This document shows, in pieces, positions 25,309 through 34,050 of a DNA stretch of 64,000 bases. The notes beneath the pieces were generated by a model that was not told where the DNA came from, searched no databases, and worked only from the letters and a program-made list of their open reading frames with translations. A program made the translations under genes and the position numbers. This DNA comes from Bacillus_I endophytica_A. Lineage in GTDB: Bacteria > Bacillota > Bacilli > Bacillales > Bacillaceae_H. How positions within the stretch are numbered: the first letter of the stretch is position 1; every line of letters begins with the position of its first letter. Location: contig NZ_JALAMS010000026.1 of assembly GCF_026790145.1 (NCBI RefSeq), positions 62,001 to 126,000 on the forward strand, written 5' to 3'.

Positions 25309-26058
25309 TTACGTTTTATCTTCTCTTTTTGCTTTTAATTTGTTATTCAGTTCTTCAATTGCTTTTTGGTCTTTATACCATGATTGCTTCATGTCTTCTG
25401 GACTATGATAAATGTCTTTCTGAGTATCATTAATTAGTATTTTATATATTTGAGTTGACCCTTTATATTCTATTGTTAAGGAAAGATTACCATCCATTTC
25501 GTGATTTCGTAAATCTTGAAGAAGATTATAAACTTTCTCATTTTCACTTTCTTGCTGACTACTATTTGTAGGAAATGCTGTTTTCACCCTAATATCAATA
25601 TTATCAATTATGGCTTCTTTTCCATATTGCTCCCTTATCTCTTGAATACTTGGTACATTCTTAATCTTAACTGGTTTCTCTCTTTGGATTCCTACTGTTC
25701 CATCTATATCTTCAAATTGGAAAGGATGTTGCTTAATAATCTCGTTTATTTGTTGACGATATTGTCGCCTCCATAATTCACTAATTACATCATAACGAAA
25801 AAGAGAGGTCGGGGCATCTTCATTTTGTTCAAGTGTAAATGGATCTTTTATCCCTTCCATTTTCACTGTTACTCCATAATAATCACCAGATCCATCATTA
25901 TAGTTTACTATATTCGTAACTTTAAATTCACGATTCATACGTTCTTCTAATTTATGTTCTATATCTTTTGCTATTTGATGGTCCTTAAATATAGAAAATA
26001 TCCATAAACCACCAATTACTACAAATAAGATTAGAATAGCACCGATTAGTTTCTTCAT
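25309..26058 (-). CDS. Tandem paralogue A: membrane-anchored extracytoplasmic protein
   Basis: This is a 249-residue member of a local family that I do not recognise. One N-terminal membrane helix (about residues 3-20, uncleaved-anchor type) is followed by 'KDHQIAKDIEHKLEERMNRE', a beta-rich segment with 'YGVTVKMEGIKDPF', the conserved 'ISELWRRQY', 'IIKQHPFQ', 'VPSIQEIREQYGKEA' and 'YNLLQDLRNHEMDGNLSLTI', and a C-terminal 'DIYHSPEDMKQ'. These blocks recur in all intact copies. It is the last copy of the array and ends before a hairpin terminator. The domain would face the cell surface. An immunity-type role is only an inference from array structure. Confidence 0.8.
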   Translation of the reverse strand: MKKLIGAILILFVVIGGLWIFSIFKDHQIAKDIEHKLEERMNREFKVTNIVNYNDGSGDYYGVTVKMEGIKDPFTLEQNEDAPTSLFRYDVISELWRRQYRQQINEIIKQHPFQFEDIDGTVGIQREKPVKIKNVPSIQEIREQYGKEAIIDNIDIRVKTAFPTNSSQQESENEKVYNLLQDLRNHEMDGNLSLTIEYKGSTQIYKILINDTQKDIYHSPEDMKQSWYKDQKAIEELNNKLKAKREDKT

Positions 26059-26091
26059 ATTTATATCCCTCTATGCGTATCAATTTAATAT

Positions 26092-26397
26092 TTAATCAAG
26101 AGCTGTTTTAAACTTCATCATTCTTTCCAATATTTCCATATCCCTACCTTTGTATCCTCTTTCTTCTTCCATCTTTAATACTTCTTTCATGGCATTTAAA
26201 TCTTCTAATTGGTTTCTTAACTTATCTATTTTTTTCTCCTGTCTCGCAACATAGTCTCCTCCCTCTCCATATACTGAATGAAGCATAGATGCTTGGGGAG
26301 CATGTGACCCTTCCCATAATTCCTCTACTTCTTTGACTATCTTATTTGTCCTTTCCCTCAAATCACTTATTTCTTTCTCTACTGCTTTTATGTCATG
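26092..26397 (-). pseudogene. Orphan helical fragment inside the array
   Basis: The open frame runs from just after a TAA (26398-26400) to the TAG/TAA end at 26092. It has no ATG with a ribosome site; the only candidate start is TTG at 26361. The product is strongly helical, with a coiled-coil pattern ('KEISDLRERTNKIVKEVEEL', 'KKIDKLRNQLEDLNAMKEVL') and a 'LWEGSHA' element that recalls the W-x-G turn of small type VII secretion-associated helical proteins. It is unrelated to the flanking array copies. It probably is the 3' end of a lost gene. Identity is uncertain. Confidence 0.5.
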
Positions 26398-26433
26398 TTA
26401 AGGTATTTATATTGTAAAGATATTTTAGCTTGT

Positions 26434-27154
26434 TTATTTTTCTAATTCTTTGTTGTATTTAATTACTTTGTCTTGAGTTAACACTCTTGCTTTTTTCATA
26501 TCTTCTGGTTTGTGATAAATATCACTTTTAGCACTATGTATACCAATGTCATAGACCTAGGTATTGTTTTTGTATCTGACCGTTAAAGATAAATAATTAT
26601 GAATACCATGACTCTCAAAGTCTTGAAGAAGGTTAAATACTTTCTCGTCCTCTTTTTCCTGCAAAACCGTATCAGTTGGATAAGGTGTATTTACCCCTAT
26701 ATATATTATCGATCATGACACCTTCCCCGTATTTCTTTCTTACCTGTTGAATATTAGGAACATGGCGAATGTTAATTTTGTCATCTGTTTTAATGCCTAC
26801 ATTACCTTCTACTTTTTGAATTTTAAAAGGATGTTGTTTTATAATCTTCTTTACCTCTTTTTCATACTGTCGATCCCATAGTTCACTAATGACAGCATAT
26901 TCATATAGTGAGTCTACCGCAATAGTCGGGAACCATATTTCAAAAGGTTTCTCAATACCTTCCATTTTAATAGTTACTTCATAAATTTCTCCTGATTCAT
27001 CTACAACCTTATTAACTTTCGTAACATTAAAGTCTCGATCCATTCGACTGTGGAGCTGTTTTTCAATTTCTCGAGCTATTTGATGCTCTTTAAATGCAAA
27101 ATAACCCCATGTTGCTATTCCTAGAATAAGTAGAGTTGATAGAATTTTTTTCAT
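26434..27154 (-). pseudogene. Tandem paralogue B, decayed
   Basis: The first 150 residues match the array family from the membrane anchor (MKKILSTLLILGIATWGYF) through 'QQVRKKYGEGVMIDNIY'. A frameshift at about 26700 then ends the frame at 26672. Reading on in the shifted frame restores the family sequence ('VNTPYPTDTVLQEKEDEKVF'), which continues to an in-frame TAG at about 26560, resumes with 'VYDIGIHSAKSDIYHKPEDM' and ends at TAA 26434. So the copy carries at least one frameshift and one nonsense codon. The truncated 160-residue product could still be made from the good GAGGAACAAG site. Confidence 0.8.
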
Positions 27155-27185
27155 ATCTTGTTCCTCATTTATATTAAACTTTGAT

Positions 27186-27230
27186 AAAAGGAAGAGAGGA
27201 ACAGAATAACATGTTCCTCTCTTCCTTTTT
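27186..27230 (-). terminator. Strong terminator between paralogues C and B
   Basis: A perfect stem of about 18 bases (arms at 27186-27203 and 27212-27229) with a short loop and T-run on the minus strand. It lies just after the stop of copy C and divides the array into an upstream unit (G to C) and a downstream unit (B and A). Confidence 0.85.
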
Positions 27231-27235
27231 ACTAT

Positions 27236-27958
27236 TTACTTTCTGTATGTTTGCTCGACTTGTTTTTGCGTTTTTGCGAGGGCTTTTTTCATATCTTCAG
27301 GAGTATGATATTTATCCCCTTGGTGTTTATTAATAGTAATTGTATATCTTTGTTGACTATTTTTATAAATAATATCCAAGAACAGATTATTATCCATATT
27401 ATGAGTTCGTAAATCCTCTAAAAGATTAAATACTTTTTCATTCTCTTTCTCTTGTTGCCTAGCTTCTAAGGGATAGTTATCTGATAGATGTATAGTAATT
27501 GTATTAATGATGATTTCCTTCCCGTATTTCGTACGCACCTCTTGACTACTCGGCACATTTTTTATATTAATAGGCTCTTCACTATCAACTCCAAATGTTC
27601 CTTCGACGCCTTTCACATTCAAAGAATGCCCCTTTATAATTTCTTTTATTTGTTGTGTATACTGTCTGTCCCACAATTCCTCGATCACTTCATACTCATA
27701 TAAATTCCCAATTGCTTCTTTCTCACGTTGAAAAGTAAAAGACTTCTTAACTCCTGCCATTTTCACTGTAACATGATAATAACTTCCTGATTCATCTTTA
27801 GAACTACGGATGTCTGTTACGGTAAATTGACGATTCATTCGACTCTCGAGTTGGGATTCCACTTCTTTAGCTATCTTATTTTGTTTATATGTATGATTTC
27901 CCCACATTATCCCCATAGACAGTAATAAAGTGCTTACAATGATAATCCATTTCTTCAT
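27236..27958 (-). CDS. Tandem paralogue C: membrane-anchored extracytoplasmic protein
   Basis: This is a 240-residue family member. The start at 27958 (MKKWIIIVSTLLLSMGIMW) is preferred over an in-frame ATG 57 bases upstream because it puts the membrane helix at the N-terminus as in the other copies. All family blocks are present: 'IAKEVESQLESRMNRQFTVT', 'VTVKMAGVKKSF', 'IEELWDRQY', 'SSQEVRTKYGKE', 'NLLEDLRTHNMDNNL', 'KYHTPEDMKKA'. It is most similar to copy G, sharing long stretches such as 'SKDESGSYY', which suggests recent duplication. A strong terminator follows. Confidence 0.8.
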   Translation of the reverse strand: MKKWIIIVSTLLLSMGIMWGNHTYKQNKIAKEVESQLESRMNRQFTVTDIRSSKDESGSYYHVTVKMAGVKKSFTFQREKEAIGNLYEYEVIEELWDRQYTQQIKEIIKGHSLNVKGVEGTFGVDSEEPINIKNVPSSQEVRTKYGKEIIINTITIHLSDNYPLEARQQEKENEKVFNLLEDLRTHNMDNNLFLDIIYKNSQQRYTITINKHQGDKYHTPEDMKKALAKTQKQVEQTYRK

Positions 27959-28040
27959 ATGTTCTTCTCTTTTCGTATTACTTATTTTAAAAAGTAGCTC
28001 TAAACTAATGCTCAAAAATTTCTGTTACCATTTTCCTTAT

Positions 28041-28772
28041 CTAAGATTGAGCTGCTTCATTTGATTCTGCAACTTCTTCTTGTGTTTTCAATCTCGCCTT
28101 CTTCATATTTTGTGGAGTATGATAAACATCTTTTTTCACCTCATTAATTAAAATATTATAGGTTTGAGAAGAATTTGCATAATAAATCGTTAATGCAAGA
28201 TTATGTCCCATCCCCTTTTCTTTGAAATCCTGAAGAAGGTTAAAAATCTTTTTGTCTTCCATTTGTTGTAGACTTGTATCAACTGGATAAACATCATCTG
28301 TAGTTAGAGTGACATTGTATATAACAACTTCATCCCCATATTTTTCACGTACTTTCTGAATACTTGGTACATCTTCAATATTTATGTCCACATCATCCTC
28401 TAATCCAATACTACTATGAATATTTTTAATATTAAAAGGGTGTTCTGCTACAATACCTTTTACTTCTTCCCTATATTGGCGTGACCATAATTCAAAGATA
28501 ACTTCATATTTATATAGATTATTTACTTCATTTGGTGTAATACTCATCGGAAAAGGTTTATTAACTCCCTCCATCTTTACCATCACACGATAGGCTTCTC
28601 CATTTTCAGAGGATACATCTTGTATATCTGTAACTTTAAATTTTCTATCCATCCGACTTTCAAGTTGTTTTTGGATTGATTTTTCTATCTTATGATCTTT
28701 ACTACTATAAATAACCCATCCCCCTCCAATAATTAAAAATATAACAATAATTACTCTCATTAATGTTTTCAT
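28041..28772 (-). CDS. Tandem paralogue D: membrane-anchored extracytoplasmic protein
   Basis: This is a 243-residue family member. It has an N-terminal membrane helix (about residues 5-22), then 'KIEKSIQKQLESRMDRKFKV', 'VMVKMEGVNKPF', 'IFELWSRQY', 'VPSIQKVREKYGDE', 'NLLQDFKEKGMGHNLALTIYY' (split here as NLLQDFKEKGM and LALTIYY) and 'DVYHTPQNMKKARLKTQEEV'. Its AAAAGGTG ribosome site overlaps the stop region of the E remnant immediately upstream. The extracytoplasmic domain is more acidic than in C and G ('DDVDINIEDVPS'). Confidence 0.8.
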   Translation of the reverse strand: MKTLMRVIIVIFLIIGGGWVIYSSKDHKIEKSIQKQLESRMDRKFKVTDIQDVSSENGEAYRVMVKMEGVNKPFPMSITPNEVNNLYKYEVIFELWSRQYREEVKGIVAEHPFNIKNIHSSIGLEDDVDINIEDVPSIQKVREKYGDEVVIYNVTLTTDDVYPVDTSLQQMEDKKIFNLLQDFKEKGMGHNLALTIYYANSSQTYNILINEVKKDVYHTPQNMKKARLKTQEEVAESNEAAQS

Positions 28773-28783
28773 ATTTGCACCTT

Positions 28784-29016
28784 TTATTTCCTTAAATCTT
28801 GGTTATATTCCATAAGTTTATCCTGTGTTTGAACCATGTTTTTTCAAATCTTCTGCTTTATGATAAATATCATTCTTTGAATCCTGTATACTAATTCTAT
28901 AAATTTGAGTATCACTTTTATATCTGAGCTAATAGTTAGCGAAAGATAATTATGGATGTTGTGCTGCTCTAATTCTTTAAAGAGATTAAATAATTTTTCA
29001 TTCTTTTTCTGTAACT
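28784..29016 (-). pseudogene. Tandem paralogue E, 3' remnant
   Basis: Only the C-terminal third of a family member remains: 'LQKKNEKLFNLFKELEQHNI', then after a frameshift 'RYKSDTQIYRISIQDSKNDI' and 'YHKAEDLKK', then after a second shift 'MVQTQDKLMEYNQDLRK' and TAA at 28784. It begins within a few bases of the stop of copy F. Its 'IHNYLSLT' and C-terminal tail are closest to the decayed copy B, so B and E form one subgroup. Confidence 0.75.
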
Positions 29017-29029
29017 TTCATCTTTCCCC

Positions 29030-29725
29030 TCAAACACGTGCCTTCTTTATATCTTCCGAACGATGATATGTATCTTTTTGAACATCATTAATCAAAATCT
29101 CATATCTTTGTGTATAGTTTTTATATTGAATAGTCAAAGCCAAATTATTATCCATATTTCTATCCCTTAGATCTTCAAGAAGATCAAAAATCTTTTGGTT
29201 CTCTTCTTCCTGTAAATCAGTTTGTTGCGGATATTTATAATCAATATATAAGGTAATTTCATCATATATAGCCTTCTTGCCATACTGTTCCCTTACTTGT
29301 TCAATTGTTGGTATATTGTAAATATCTACATTAGGATCCTCGTCTACACCTACATTGCTTTCTATTCTTTCAATATCAAACGGATGCTGTTTTACTATTT
29401 GTTTAATTTCATTTTCATATTGTCGTGTCCACAACTCATCAATAATTGCATATCTCGGGAGATTATCAGCAGCACTTTTAAACATTTCCTTTTTAAAAGG
29501 CTTCTTAAGTCCTGCCATTTCTACTGTGATATAGTAGTATTCTCCTCCTCCGTTGGAAAACTCATCGACATTTGTTACATGAAACTCTCGATTCATTCGA
29601 TTTTCCAACTGTTTCTCAATCATTTTGGCTATTTGATTTTCTTTATATGCAAAATACAGCCAAGCTCCCCCAATCACAATCAAAGCTATAATGATAACAT
29701 TAATGACTAATTTTAAATTTTTCAT
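29030..29725 (-). CDS. Tandem paralogue F: membrane-anchored extracytoplasmic protein
   Basis: This is a 231-residue family member with an N-terminal membrane helix (about residues 6-25) and the conserved blocks 'IAKMIEKQLENRMNREFHVT', 'ITVEMAGLKKPF', 'IDELWTRQY', 'VKQHPFDIERI', 'IPTIEQVREQYGKKA' and 'DLLEDLRDRNMDNNLALTI'. It ends at 'DIKKARV', about 12-18 residues earlier than the other copies, exactly where the E remnant begins. This suggests that a deletion or frameshift removed its tail. It is otherwise intact. Confidence 0.78.
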   Translation of the reverse strand: MKNLKLVINVIIIALIVIGGAWLYFAYKENQIAKMIEKQLENRMNREFHVTNVDEFSNGGGEYYYITVEMAGLKKPFKKEMFKSAADNLPRYAIIDELWTRQYENEIKQIVKQHPFDIERIESNVGVDEDPNVDIYNIPTIEQVREQYGKKAIYDEITLYIDYKYPQQTDLQEEENQKIFDLLEDLRDRNMDNNLALTIQYKNYTQRYEILINDVQKDTYHRSEDIKKARV

Positions 29726-29801
29726 ATGTACTATGTCTCCAATTTTTCATCAAGGCACACGCTATCCCATACCTTTTCTAATTTTAATTCTTATGTTGTC
29801 A

Positions 29802-30527
29802 TCAATCCTCTTTGTAAGTTTTCTTCACCTGCTCCTGTGTTTTTATAAGAGCTTTTTTCATATCCTCTGCTTTATAGTAGATATCCTGATTCTTGTTGTT
29901 AATAGCTACTCTATAAGTTTGTTGATCATCTTTATAGATAACTTCTAGAAAAAGTTTGCTATTCATACTGTGAGCTCGTAAATCTTCTAAGAGATAAAAT
30001 ACTTTTTCGTTCTCTCTAGCTTGTTGCTTAGCATCTAAAGGATGGTTATCTGACAAGTTTATAATAATGGTATCTACCATAGCTTCCTTCCCATATTTTG
30101 TACGTACCTCTTGAATCCTTGGTACATTTTTAATATTAATAGGATTTTTCCGATCAATATCCACTGTTCCTTCTATGTCTCTCACATTAAATGGGTGGCT
30201 TTGTATAATTTCTTTTATTTGTTTTGCATACTGTCTATCCCATAATGCTTCAATTACCTCATACTTATATAAGTTACCAATTGCTTCTTTTTCTTGTTGA
30301 AATGTAAAAGGTTTCTTAACCCCTTCCATTTTCACTGTCACATAATAATAACTACCTGATTCATCTTTGGAACTCTGAATATCTGTTACGGTAAATTGAC
30401 GGTCCATTCGACTTTCCAGTTGGTTTTCCACTTCTTTGGCTATTTGATGTTTCTTAAAAGTAAAATATCCCCATCCTAAACCAACAATAATGCCTATTAC
30501 TAAAAAAACAAGTAAAACTCTCTTCAT
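29802..30527 (-). CDS. Tandem paralogue G: membrane-anchored extracytoplasmic protein
   Basis: This 241-residue protein is the first gene of the array, with AAGAAGGAAA before its ATG. The membrane helix (about residues 4-20) precedes 'IAKEVENQLESRMDRQFTVT', 'VTVKMEGVKKPFTF', 'IEALWDRQY', 'IIQSHPFNVRDI', 'VPRIQEVRTKYGKEA' and 'YLLEDLRAHSMNSKLFLEVI'. It is closest to copy C. No signal-peptidase or lipobox Cys is seen after the helix, so the protein is probably a single-pass membrane protein facing outward. The 218-base gap upstream presumably carries the array promoter. Confidence 0.8.
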   Translation of the reverse strand: MKRVLLVFLVIGIIVGLGWGYFTFKKHQIAKEVENQLESRMDRQFTVTDIQSSKDESGSYYYVTVKMEGVKKPFTFQQEKEAIGNLYKYEVIEALWDRQYAKQIKEIIQSHPFNVRDIEGTVDIDRKNPINIKNVPRIQEVRTKYGKEAMVDTIIINLSDNHPLDAKQQARENEKVFYLLEDLRAHSMNSKLFLEVIYKDDQQTYRVAINNKNQDIYYKAEDMKKALIKTQEQVKKTYKED

Positions 30528-30721
30528 TTTTTCCTTCTTAACCTCGCAATCATCACTTTAGATAAGCATTTACTAAATAAATTCAAAGTTCTTTTATGTA
30601 TGAAAATTACTTTAATCCCATAATTCTACCAGAATACAAATAGCAACTCATGAGCCTATTTTCCTTAAAATCCCTTCTTAATTTAACTAAAGAGAAAAAA
30701 GCACTCCCCTTTCACATAAAA

Positions 30722-30750
30722 AAACTGCCGAATCCTCGGCAGTTTTTAAA
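30722..30750 (-). terminator. Terminator of glsA
   Basis: Stem AAAACTGCCGA / TCGGCAGTTTT on the minus strand next to the glsA stop. Confidence 0.85.
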
Positions 30751-31675
30751 ACATACTCAACGCATATTTTCTAGACATCATTTCTAACAACTTAATACCT
30801 GCTACACTGTTCCCTTTATCATCTAGTGCAGCACCATAAATACCAATACCACAGCGATTAGGCACAGCTCCCATTACACCGCCGGATACGCCACTTTTGG
30901 CTGGAATGCCAACATCAATTGCAAACTCTCCAGAAGCATTATACATCCCGCACGTCACCATAAATGTTTTACATATTCTTGCGATATTAGCTGGAATGAT
31001 TTGTTCTCCTGTTCTTGGGTCAACGCCGTTCATTGCAAACACGCTGCCAATTCTCGCTAAGTCTACAGAATCAACTTCAATTGCACACTGTTTTGTATAT
31101 AGCTCCATTAACTCTTCAACATCTTCGTTAATGACGTCATGCTGTTTTAAGAAATAGCAGAGAGCCCTGTTTAATTCAGCTGTTTCAAATTCAGACTGAG
31201 CAATTTCTTTATTATATGTAATCGTAGGCTTGTCTGTAAGTTCTTTAACAAAGTCTAAAAGGCGATTAAATCTTTCTTCTACGCTGCTCCCCATGAGCAT
31301 ATGTGTAACAGCTAATGCTCCTGCGTTAATCATTGGATTCAGAGGTTTAGAAGGTGAAATCGTTTCTAATTTAATAACTGAATTAAACGGATCACCAGTA
31401 GGTTCTTTCCCTACATAGTCAAACACGAAATCTTCTCCTCTATCCATTAACGCTAGCGCTAAACTAATGACCTTAGAGATACTTTGTAGCGTCATCTTAT
31501 GTTTAACATCTCCCGCTGCATAACAGTTACCATTTGGATAGTAGACAGCAACAGCTAATTTATCTGGATCTGCTTCTCTTAAAGCCGGTATGTATTGAGC
31601 AACTTGTCCTTCTTTTGTATAAATTCTAGCTTCATCAACTAGGTTTTTTAAGTCTTGACTTGATTCACATTGCAT
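30746..31675 (-). CDS. glsA: Glutaminase A
   Basis: This 309-residue serine-dependent beta-lactamase-like glutaminase hydrolyses glutamine to glutamate and ammonia. The catalytic Ser-x-x-Lys is 'LQSISKVI' near residue 65, and 'NPMINAGAL' near 115 and 'SGVSGGVMGAVP' near 260 are family hallmarks. The start at 31675 is placed 8 bases after AGGAG; an in-frame ATG 6 bases earlier is too close to the ribosome site. It lies alone between the paralogue array and the cyclase gene, divergent from the latter. Confidence 0.94.
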   Translation of the reverse strand: MQCESSQDLKNLVDEARIYTKEGQVAQYIPALREADPDKLAVAVYYPNGNCYAAGDVKHKMTLQSISKVISLALALMDRGEDFVFDYVGKEPTGDPFNSVIKLETISPSKPLNPMINAGALAVTHMLMGSSVEERFNRLLDFVKELTDKPTITYNKEIAQSEFETAELNRALCYFLKQHDVINEDVEELMELYTKQCAIEVDSVDLARIGSVFAMNGVDPRTGEQIIPANIARICKTFMVTCGMYNASGEFAIDVGIPAKSGVSGGVMGAVPNRCGIGIYGAALDDKGNSVAGIKLLEMMSRKYALSMF

Positions 31676-31886
31676 TAGCATAACTCCTCACCTACATTTC
31701 TCTCTTTAGGTTATCCCATTAGAGGTTGTTTATTAAATATGATTGTTTTCTTACTATCAATGTTTAAGCTTTCAAACAGTGTTCCTCATCGTTCACAATC
31801 GTTTCTTTTTTCCCCACGTTGTTTACATAAGTAAAAAAAATTTTGAATATAAAATTATAAAGACATTTTTAAGGTGGCGAGATAAC

Positions 31887-33743
31887 GTGTGGACTAAACA
31901 AGCAAAACAGCATACAACTCATCTTATCAAGGAGCTCCGCGAACTTCAACAAGAGAATGGTTCATGGCTCTTTCCTTTTGAAACAGGCGTTATGTCTGAT
32001 GCCTATATGATTTTAACCTTAAGAGCACTTGGAGTTGAAGAAGAGCCCTTAATTGCCAAACTTTCTAAGCGGATTCTTTCCCTTCAGCATAAAGACGGTA
32101 CATGGCGACATTATGAAGACGAGCAGAAAGGCAATTTGTCAGCAACCATTCAAGCATATACAGCTCTCCTTGTAGCAGGAGCTTCTTCAAAAGAAGAAAC
32201 GCATATGAAACGAGCAGAGCGCTTTATTCAGCAAAATGGTGGTGTGAAAAAAGCTCATTTTTTAACGAAATGGATGCTTTGTGCAAACGGCTTATATCCA
32301 TGGCCGCGCTTTTTTTATGTACCGATGACCATCCTGAATATCCCAACGTCTTTTCCGCTTAATTTCTTTTCGTTAAGCACGTATGCGCGTATTCATTTTG
32401 TACCAATGATGATCGCTGCTAACAAAAAGTTTTCCATCCCGAGCAATCATAGCATCTACTCTCTTTATGAACGTGAAGGAGCTGAAGAAGAATGGAATGT
32501 TGAAGATGAACGATTCATTATTAAAGACCTGTTTTTTTATTTAAAACGATTGCGTAACTTACCAAGTTACATGCACCAAGCAGGCTATAAAAAAGCGGAA
32601 TCGTATATGATTAGCCGAATTGAAGATGACGGCACCATGTACAGCTATGCAACGGCTACATTTTTTATGATTTATGGATTACTAGCATTAGGATATGAAA
32701 AAAACTCTCCTCTTATTATCAATGCCATAAATGGTCTAAAAAAGCTCGTCACAACTGTTGACGGCATGGATCATCTTGAAAATTCAACATCAACCGTATG
32801 GGATACAGCATTGCTTTCTTATTCTCTCCAAGAAAGCGGTGTGAGTTATAAGGATCCAATGATAAAAAAAGCGAGTTTCTACCTATTAAATAAGCAGCAC
32901 AAAAAAGTAGCCGACTGGGCTGTTCACAATCCTCACATAGCACCTGGAGGCTGGGGGTTTTCACATAACAATACGATAAACCCCGATCTTGATGACACGT
33001 CTGCCGCACTCAGAGCTATCACCGCTCCAAGCGTTCACGATACTCGGTATCTTAGCTCATGGAATAGAGGCGTTGATTGGCTTTTGTCTATGCAAAATAG
33101 AGACGGAGGCTGGGCGGCATTCGAAAAAAACGTCGATTTTCAGCTCCTAACTCATATTCCGTTAAAAAATGCAGAAGACGCTATTATTGATCCTTCAACA
33201 GCAGATTTAACAGGGCGAGTGCTTCAGTTTCTCGGAAAATTCGCTGGTTTAACAGAAAAACATCCAGCCGTAAAGCGAGCTGTGAAGTGGCTTTGTGATC
33301 AGCAAGAGAGAGATGGTTCATGGTATGGACGTTGGGGAGTTTGCTATATTTACGGCACATGGGCTGCTTTAACAGGAATGAGAGCGGTTGGGGTGCCAAT
33401 TGATGACCCTCATATCCAAAAAGGCGTTCTCTTTCTTAAAAAACATCAGCGTCAAGACGGAGGTTGGGGCGAATCTTGCCGAAGCTCTGAAGTTAAAAAA
33501 TACGTCCCTCTTTCATTTAGTACTCCTTCTCAAACATCATGGGCACTTGATGCTCTTTTAACATGTTTGCCAAAGGAACACGTCACAATTAAAAACGGAG
33601 TAAAGTTTCTCTTAACCCCGCATATTCATAAAGCAAAAACATATCCAACAGGAATTGGCTTACCAGAGCAGTTTTATATTCGCTATCACAGCTATAACTA
33701 TATCTTCCCTCTTCTTGCTCTTAGTCACTATTGCCAAGCGTAA
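31887..33743 (+). CDS. sqhC: Terpene cyclase: tetraprenyl-beta-curcumene / squalene-hopene cyclase type
   Basis: This 618-residue monotopic membrane cyclase starts at GTG 31887, 9 bases after AAGGTGG; the open frame extends further upstream without a ribosome site. The catalytic acid motif DLDD (in 'NPDLDDTSA') and QW repeats ('QNRDGGWAAFE', 'QERDGSWYGRWG', 'HQRQDGGWGES') are present. In Bacillus the enzyme of this type makes C35 sesquarterpenes (sporulenes) from tetraprenyl-beta-curcumene, and the B. megaterium enzyme also accepts squalene. The C35 role is inferred from the genus. A hairpin overlapping the stop codon (33732-33756) ends the gene. Confidence 0.9.
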   Translation: MWTKQAKQHTTHLIKELRELQQENGSWLFPFETGVMSDAYMILTLRALGVEEEPLIAKLSKRILSLQHKDGTWRHYEDEQKGNLSATIQAYTALLVAGASSKEETHMKRAERFIQQNGGVKKAHFLTKWMLCANGLYPWPRFFYVPMTILNIPTSFPLNFFSLSTYARIHFVPMMIAANKKFSIPSNHSIYSLYEREGAEEEWNVEDERFIIKDLFFYLKRLRNLPSYMHQAGYKKAESYMISRIEDDGTMYSYATATFFMIYGLLALGYEKNSPLIINAINGLKKLVTTVDGMDHLENSTSTVWDTALLSYSLQESGVSYKDPMIKKASFYLLNKQHKKVADWAVHNPHIAPGGWGFSHNNTINPDLDDTSAALRAITAPSVHDTRYLSSWNRGVDWLLSMQNRDGGWAAFEKNVDFQLLTHIPLKNAEDAIIDPSTADLTGRVLQFLGKFAGLTEKHPAVKRAVKWLCDQQERDGSWYGRWGVCYIYGTWAALTGMRAVGVPIDDPHIQKGVLFLKKHQRQDGGWGESCRSSEVKKYVPLSFSTPSQTSWALDALLTCLPKEHVTIKNGVKFLLTPHIHKAKTYPTGIGLPEQFYIRYHSYNYIFPLLALSHYCQA

Positions 33744-33760
33744 AACGCTTGGCTTTTCTG
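33731..33760 (+). terminator. Terminator of sqhC
   Basis: Stem GCCAAGCG-TAAAA-CGCTTGGC followed by TTTT; the stop codon TAA lies at the start of the loop. Confidence 0.8.
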
Positions 33761-33768
33761 TAAAAAGA

Positions 33769-33796
33769 AAAGAATAAGCAAATGCTTATTCTTCAA
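33769..33796 (-). terminator. Terminator of the DUF6501-like gene
   Basis: Stem AAGAATAAGCA / TGCTTATTCTT followed by T's on the minus strand; overlaps the stop codon. Confidence 0.75.
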
Positions 33797-33986
33797 AATA
33801 TTCCTTATAATAGCCGCCAACTTTTCCTGTGTTGTCAACAACGAAATAAAACTCTTCTGTTTCGTTTTTTACTTCATATGTTTTATTTACGCTTAGTACG
33901 TTTTCAACCATATATTTACTTGCATTTGTATGCACACATTTAATTTCTTTAATTGTTGGACGGTCTTTCCAGTTTTGATGAATCAT
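33786..33986 (-). CDS. Small DUF6501-like protein
   Basis: This is a 66-residue cytoplasmic protein, MIHQNWKDRPTIKEIKCVHT to GGYYKEYFEE. The start at 33986 follows AAAGGAG by 9 bases; a longer in-frame version from 34064 would overlap the neighbouring esterase gene. The pattern 'VHTNASKY..ENVLSVNKTYEVKNETEEFYFVVDN' (quoted in pieces) fits the short Bacillaceae family DUF6501, of unknown function. It probably is co-transcribed with the esterase just upstream. Confidence 0.7.
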   Translation of the reverse strand: MIHQNWKDRPTIKEIKCVHTNASKYMVENVLSVNKTYEVKNETEEFYFVVDNTGKVGGYYKEYFEE

Positions 33987-34050
33987 GAACGTACACTCCT
34001 TTAAGTTTGTCCGTTCTATTGTACCGAATTCTTCCTCTAAAAAAAAGAGG

